A DNA stretch of 64,000 bases, taken from Bacterioplanoides sp965219715 (GTDB lineage: Bacteria; Pseudomonadota; Gammaproteobacteria; Pseudomonadales; Oceanobacteraceae). The position numbers and the translations under genes were made by a program. Location of the stretch: the NCBI RefSeq assembly GCF_965219715.1, contig NZ_OZ244785.1, positions 3,720,001-3,784,000 of the forward strand. Direction: 5' to 3'. Below, one piece after another: positions 61,258-64,000 of this stretch (position 1 is the stretch's first letter; every line of letters starts with the position of its first letter). A model generated the notes under the pieces. The model saw only the letters and a program-made list of their open reading frames with translations. It had not been told where the DNA came from and ran no database searches.

Positions 61258-62445
61258 ATGGCAAATTCCACTCAACGCAGTCAAGAAATACAGCCTTTTC
61301 AGGTGATGGCCATTCTGGCTGAAGCTCAGGCCATGCAGGCCGAGGGCAAAGATATTATTCATCTGGAAGTGGGCGAGCCGGATTTCTCTACGGCTCAACC
61401 GATGGTGGATGCAGCAGTCACAGCCATGCAGGCCGGTAACACCAAATATACGCCAGCTCTGGGATTACCGCAGTTGCGGGAAAAAATAGCGTCTTATTAT
61501 CACAGTCGTTTTGGTGTGAACGTCAGCCCGCAGCGAATTGTGCTAACGCCCGGTGCGTCCGGTGCTTTATTGCTGTTAAGTGCGGCGCGACTGGAAGTGA
61601 AAGATGGTCTGCTATTGGCGGATCCGGGCTATCCCTGTAATCGTCATTTTGCCCGTACGTTTGAGTCTCACGGGCAGCTGGTTCCTTCTGGCCCGGAGAG
61701 TAAATATCAGCTGACGCCAGAACTGATTGCTCAACACTGGCAGGCAAATACCAAGGTAGCCCTGGTAGCGAGCCCGGCGAATCCGACCGGTACCGTCTTA
61801 TCTCTGGATGAATTGGCCGCTTTGTCTGACTCTGTACGACAAAAGCGTGAACAGCATGGTCAGGGAGAGCTGTGGGTCGACGAAATTTATCAGGGACTCA
61901 ATTACGACAGCGAGCCTCAAACCGTATTATCTGTCGCCGATGATGCCGTTGTTCTTAACAGTTTTTCCAAGTTTTTTGGCATGACTGGCTGGCGTCTGGG
62001 TTGGTGTGTTGTGCCGGAGAGCTGGGTACCAACCATGGATACTCTGGCTCAGAATTTATTCCTGGCACCACCAACACCCGCACAGTTTGCAGCGTTGGCT
62101 GCGTTTGATGATGATGCCATGGCAATTTATGAACAGCGTCGTCAGGAGTTACAGCAGCGTCGGGATTATTTATTAACAGCACTGCCAGAGCTTGGCTTTG
62201 AAATTCCGGTTAAACCCGAAGGTGCTTTCTATATTTACGCCGATGCCAGTCGATTCACGGATAACAGTCTGGAGTTTTGTTCTGAGGCGTTAAAAGCAAC
62301 CGGTGTAGCCTTTACTTCGGGTATTGATTTTGGTGAATATCAGGCCAATACCCACGTGCGCTTTGCCTTTACGACGGAATTGCCGCGGTTAAAAGAAGCG
62401 GTTGAACGTCTTGCCGACTGGCTACAAAAACGCCAGGGGAAGTAA
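61258..62445 (+). CDS. Class I/II pyridoxal-phosphate aminotransferase
   Basis: 395 residues of fold type I. The PLP Lys is in NSFSKFFGMTGWRLGW near 238-253 (Lys near 242). PANPTG near 178 and the DEIYQGL stretch near 209-215 support the assignment. The C-terminal Arg for the substrate carboxylate is in HVRFAFT near 364. It resembles aspartate/alanine-type aminotransferases, but substrate cannot be fixed. It is divergent from dksA across 239 bp and probably cotranscribed with sfsA, 5 bp on. Confidence 0.86.
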   Translation: MANSTQRSQEIQPFQVMAILAEAQAMQAEGKDIIHLEVGEPDFSTAQPMVDAAVTAMQAGNTKYTPALGLPQLREKIASYYHSRFGVNVSPQRIVLTPGASGALLLLSAARLEVKDGLLLADPGYPCNRHFARTFESHGQLVPSGPESKYQLTPELIAQHWQANTKVALVASPANPTGTVLSLDELAALSDSVRQKREQHGQGELWVDEIYQGLNYDSEPQTVLSVADDAVVLNSFSKFFGMTGWRLGWCVVPESWVPTMDTLAQNLFLAPPTPAQFAALAAFDDDAMAIYEQRRQELQQRRDYLLTALPELGFEIPVKPEGAFYIYADASRFTDNSLEFCSEALKATGVAFTSGIDFGEYQANTHVRFAFTTELPRLKEAVERLADWLQKRQGK

Positions 62446-62450
62446 CGGTT

Positions 62451-63179
62451 ATGCAGTATGATTTGCCATTAATTAAAGGCGAACTCATCAAGCGTTATAA
62501 ACGCTTTTTAGCGGATGTGCGTCTCCAAGATGGTTCGGAAATTACCGTACATTGCCCGAATACCGGCTCGATGAAAAACTGCGCTGAGCCGGGCTGGCCA
62601 GTGTGGTTATCGGATAGTCAGAATCCGAAACGCAAATATCAGTACAGCTGGGAATGGGTTGGTGTTCAGGAACAGTTTAAAGCCTGTATCAATACTGCCC
62701 GTGCCAATCAGCTGGTGGCAGAAGCGCTGGAAAATAACGTCATTTCAGAGCTGACGGATTACAGCCGTGTTCAGGGGGAGCCCAAAGTCGAAGACGGCAG
62801 GTTGGATTTCCTGTTACATCAGGATGATTCGGATACACCTCAGCACAAAGCCTATGTTGAAGTGAAAAGTGTGACCCTTCTGGATGATTCTTCAGGAGAT
62901 AGCGCTGGTATCGGTTCTTTCCCGGATGCCAAAACCGATCGTGGTTTAAAACATCTGAAACGCTTATTAGCTCTGCATCAGCAAGGTTATCGCGCCGTGT
63001 TATTGTTCTGTGTGTCGCACGAAGGTATTGAGCGGGTACGCCCGGCGGATGAAATCGATCCGAAATATGGTCAGGCGTTGCGTGAAGTGGTGGCACAGGG
63101 TGTTGAAGTATTAGCCTATCGGGTAGACTTCGGAGAAAACGGCATGGCGATTCAGCGCCGTATTCCGGTTCTGCTTTAG
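62451..63179 (+). CDS. sfsA: Sugar fermentation stimulation protein homologue
   Basis: 242 residues, normal for SfsA. LIKRYKRFLADVRLQDG near 12-28 and CPNTGSMKNCAEPG near 35-48 are conserved, and a restriction-endonuclease-like core is visible as EDGRLDFLL and YVEVKSVTL. E. coli SfsA was named for an effect on maltose metabolism and binds DNA; its real activity is uncertain, possibly a nuclease. In dksA regions of many gammaproteobacteria it is a regular neighbour. Confidence 0.93.
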   Translation: MQYDLPLIKGELIKRYKRFLADVRLQDGSEITVHCPNTGSMKNCAEPGWPVWLSDSQNPKRKYQYSWEWVGVQEQFKACINTARANQLVAEALENNVISELTDYSRVQGEPKVEDGRLDFLLHQDDSDTPQHKAYVEVKSVTLLDDSSGDSAGIGSFPDAKTDRGLKHLKRLLALHQQGYRAVLLFCVSHEGIERVRPADEIDPKYGQALREVVAQGVEVLAYRVDFGENGMAIQRRIPVLL

Positions 63180-63220
63180 GGTCACCCCTGAGCGTTCTAA
63201 ACAGTGTAAAAGGAAATTTT

Positions 63221-63424
63221 ATGAAACGTACGTTATTGGTTCTGATTATTGGTGCCGCTGCTGGTGGTGCTGTGATGTACAACGTGATGAATGATCGCGA
63301 CCCTTTCTCGAATCCGTTTAAGTCTGATTCTCTGCTGGATCAGATGAAAGATGCGGGCTCTGATCTGCTTGAAGATACTGTTGGTGATCTGAAAGAAAAT
63401 ATTGAAGAGAAGCTGAATAAATAG
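63221..63424 (+). CDS. Small membrane-anchored hypothetical protein
   Basis: 67 residues. A hydrophobic helix (LLVLIIGAAAGGAVMYNVM, about 5-23) is followed by a charged amphipathic tail (DQMKDAGSDLLEDTVGDLKE) ending in acidic and lysine residues. The AGGAAA ribosome site before the ATG and its place after sfsA support it as a real gene. I do not recognise the family. A single-pass inner membrane protein with a helical tail is the simplest reading. Confidence 0.6.
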   Translation: MKRTLLVLIIGAAAGGAVMYNVMNDRDPFSNPFKSDSLLDQMKDAGSDLLEDTVGDLKENIEEKLNK

Positions 63425-63439
63425 CATCCCATTCAAACT

Positions 63440-63544
63440 TCAGGAGTTCATCACTTTTATGAAGCAGCGACAGGATGTCGCGGTAGAATCGCAGGTACAT
63501 GGATGTACCTTCGATTCGGTGGCTGAAAAGTGATGCACTTCTGA
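63440..63544. repeat. Dispersed hairpin element, copy E
   Basis: Outer arms TCAGGAGTTCATCACTTTT (63440-63458) and AAAAGTGATGCACTTCTGA (63526-63544) pair with two mismatches. Inside are GCGACAGGATGTCGC (63467-63481) and GGTACATGGATGTACC (63493-63508). It lies between two convergent genes, starting 16 bp after the stop of the small plus-strand gene. Confidence 0.78.
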
Positions 63545-63561
63545 CGTCAGGAGGCTCAGGT

Positions 63562-63891
63562 TTAACCCAAACTTACCTCCAGTTGCCCATTATTAATTCT
63601 GTGCTCAACCACCTTGAGCCTTTGTCCCTGGCAAGGGCCCGCTATACACATCCCGGTATCAATCAAAAATAACGCGCCGTGCATCGCACACTGAATTAAC
63701 TGACCATCCATATCGAGAAACTGGTCGTCCTGCCACTCGAGGTTAATGCCCAGGTGAGGGCAGGAATTGTGGTAGACGTGATATTGAGTTCCCTGTCGTA
63801 CGACAAATATCGCCTGGCCTTCTGTCTCGAAGCCTTTACTCTGTCCTTCCGCTATTGCGTCGATGTGGCACAATGTCTGCCAATTTGTCAT
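63562..63891 (-). CDS. Rieske [2Fe-2S] ferredoxin-like protein
   Basis: 109 residues, a stand-alone Rieske domain. Cluster ligands are CPHLG near residues 43-47 and CAMHGALF near 67-74 (the CxH...CxxH pattern). No signal peptide or membrane helix is visible, so it is probably a cytosolic electron carrier or a nitrite-reductase-small-subunit-like protein. Partner oxygenase or reductase genes are not in the window. Confidence 0.85.
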   Translation of the reverse strand: MTNWQTLCHIDAIAEGQSKGFETEGQAIFVVRQGTQYHVYHNSCPHLGINLEWQDDQFLDMDGQLIQCAMHGALFLIDTGMCIAGPCQGQRLKVVEHRINNGQLEVSLG

Positions 63892-63955
63892 CTGTCTGGC
63901 CTTATTCTGGTGATTGCTGCTGTGGCCAGAGACCTAATGTTTTAAGGACCTGGTA

Positions 63956-64000
63956 TTGAGCCAATCTGCTTTAATTCGCCGTCAGCATATCTTGCCCTTA
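63956..64000 (+). CDS. Possible start of a gene running off the right edge
   Basis: A TTG at 63956 with AAGGA eight bases upstream opens a frame (MSQSALIRRQHILPL) that stays open to the window end. Only 15 codons are visible, so neither reality nor function can be judged firmly. Confidence 0.35.
   Translation, partial: MSQSALIRRQHILPL

Overview
The window reads as one chromosomal stretch of a marine-type gammaproteobacterium close to the Oceanospirillales/Pseudomonadales. The main reason is the gene order dksA-gluQ-cbrX-cbrA-cbrB-(sRNA)-pcnB-folK-panB-panC-panD-pgi (61018 down to 46913, all on the minus strand), which is the order known from Pseudomonas. The taxonomic placement is inference. 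I saw no tRNA, rRNA, CRISPR array, insertion sequence or prophage.

Layout. 1-4810: the end of coaD, a two-receiver diguanylate cyclase, a HIT hydrolase, a ModF-type ATPase and an HD-GYP protein. 5022-13792: osmoprotectant island, with betI-betB-betA (choline to glycine betaine), an ABC importer choX-choW-choV, a porin and a MarR regulator of the CosR/EctR kind. 13877-17457: a DsbA/FrnE-type oxidoreductase, an acyl-CoA ligase and a DMT exporter. 17711-38214: a large purine salvage and catabolism island. It holds a RutR-like TetR regulator, a Tsx-like nucleoside channel and a BMP-type ABC importer on the minus strand. Diverging from these is xdhA-xdhB-xdhC-alc-uraD-uraH-allA-guaD-puuD, followed by a converging fatty acid hydroxylase and the allantoinase puuE. 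Together these can take guanine or xanthine through urate, 5-hydroxyisourate, OHCU, allantoin and allantoate to ureidoglycolate, glyoxylate and urea. 38292-44187: a soluble hybrid histidine kinase coupled to a DUF917 protein, then mtnC-mtnD-mtnB-mtnA for methionine salvage. 44401-46700: bluB and a chemotaxis receptor. 46913-61018: the pgi-pan-folK-pcnB-cbr-gluQ-dksA block. 61258-64000: an aminotransferase, sfsA, a small membrane-anchored protein, a Rieske protein and perhaps the start of another gene.

The most striking region is the 1.74 kb without protein genes between cbrB and pcnB (52989-54731). On the minus strand it contains three consecutive modules. Each has a cluster of GTTAC/GTAAC sites, a sigma54 -24/-12 element (GG-N10-GC) and a short transcript studded with A-rich AAnAAnAA (CA) motifs, mostly held in hairpin loops. 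This is what a CrcZ-type Hfq/Crc-sequestering RNA controlled by CbrA-CbrB looks like, but in three tandem, diverged copies where Pseudomonas has one crcZ. Two copies share a 15-16 bp stem with a compensatory base-pair change.

A second non-coding theme is a dispersed family of about 100-170 bp intergenic elements (six copies seen). Each has an outer imperfect inverted repeat enclosing two small hairpins built around CATGGATG or CAGGGATG. Two copies lie inside the purine operon.
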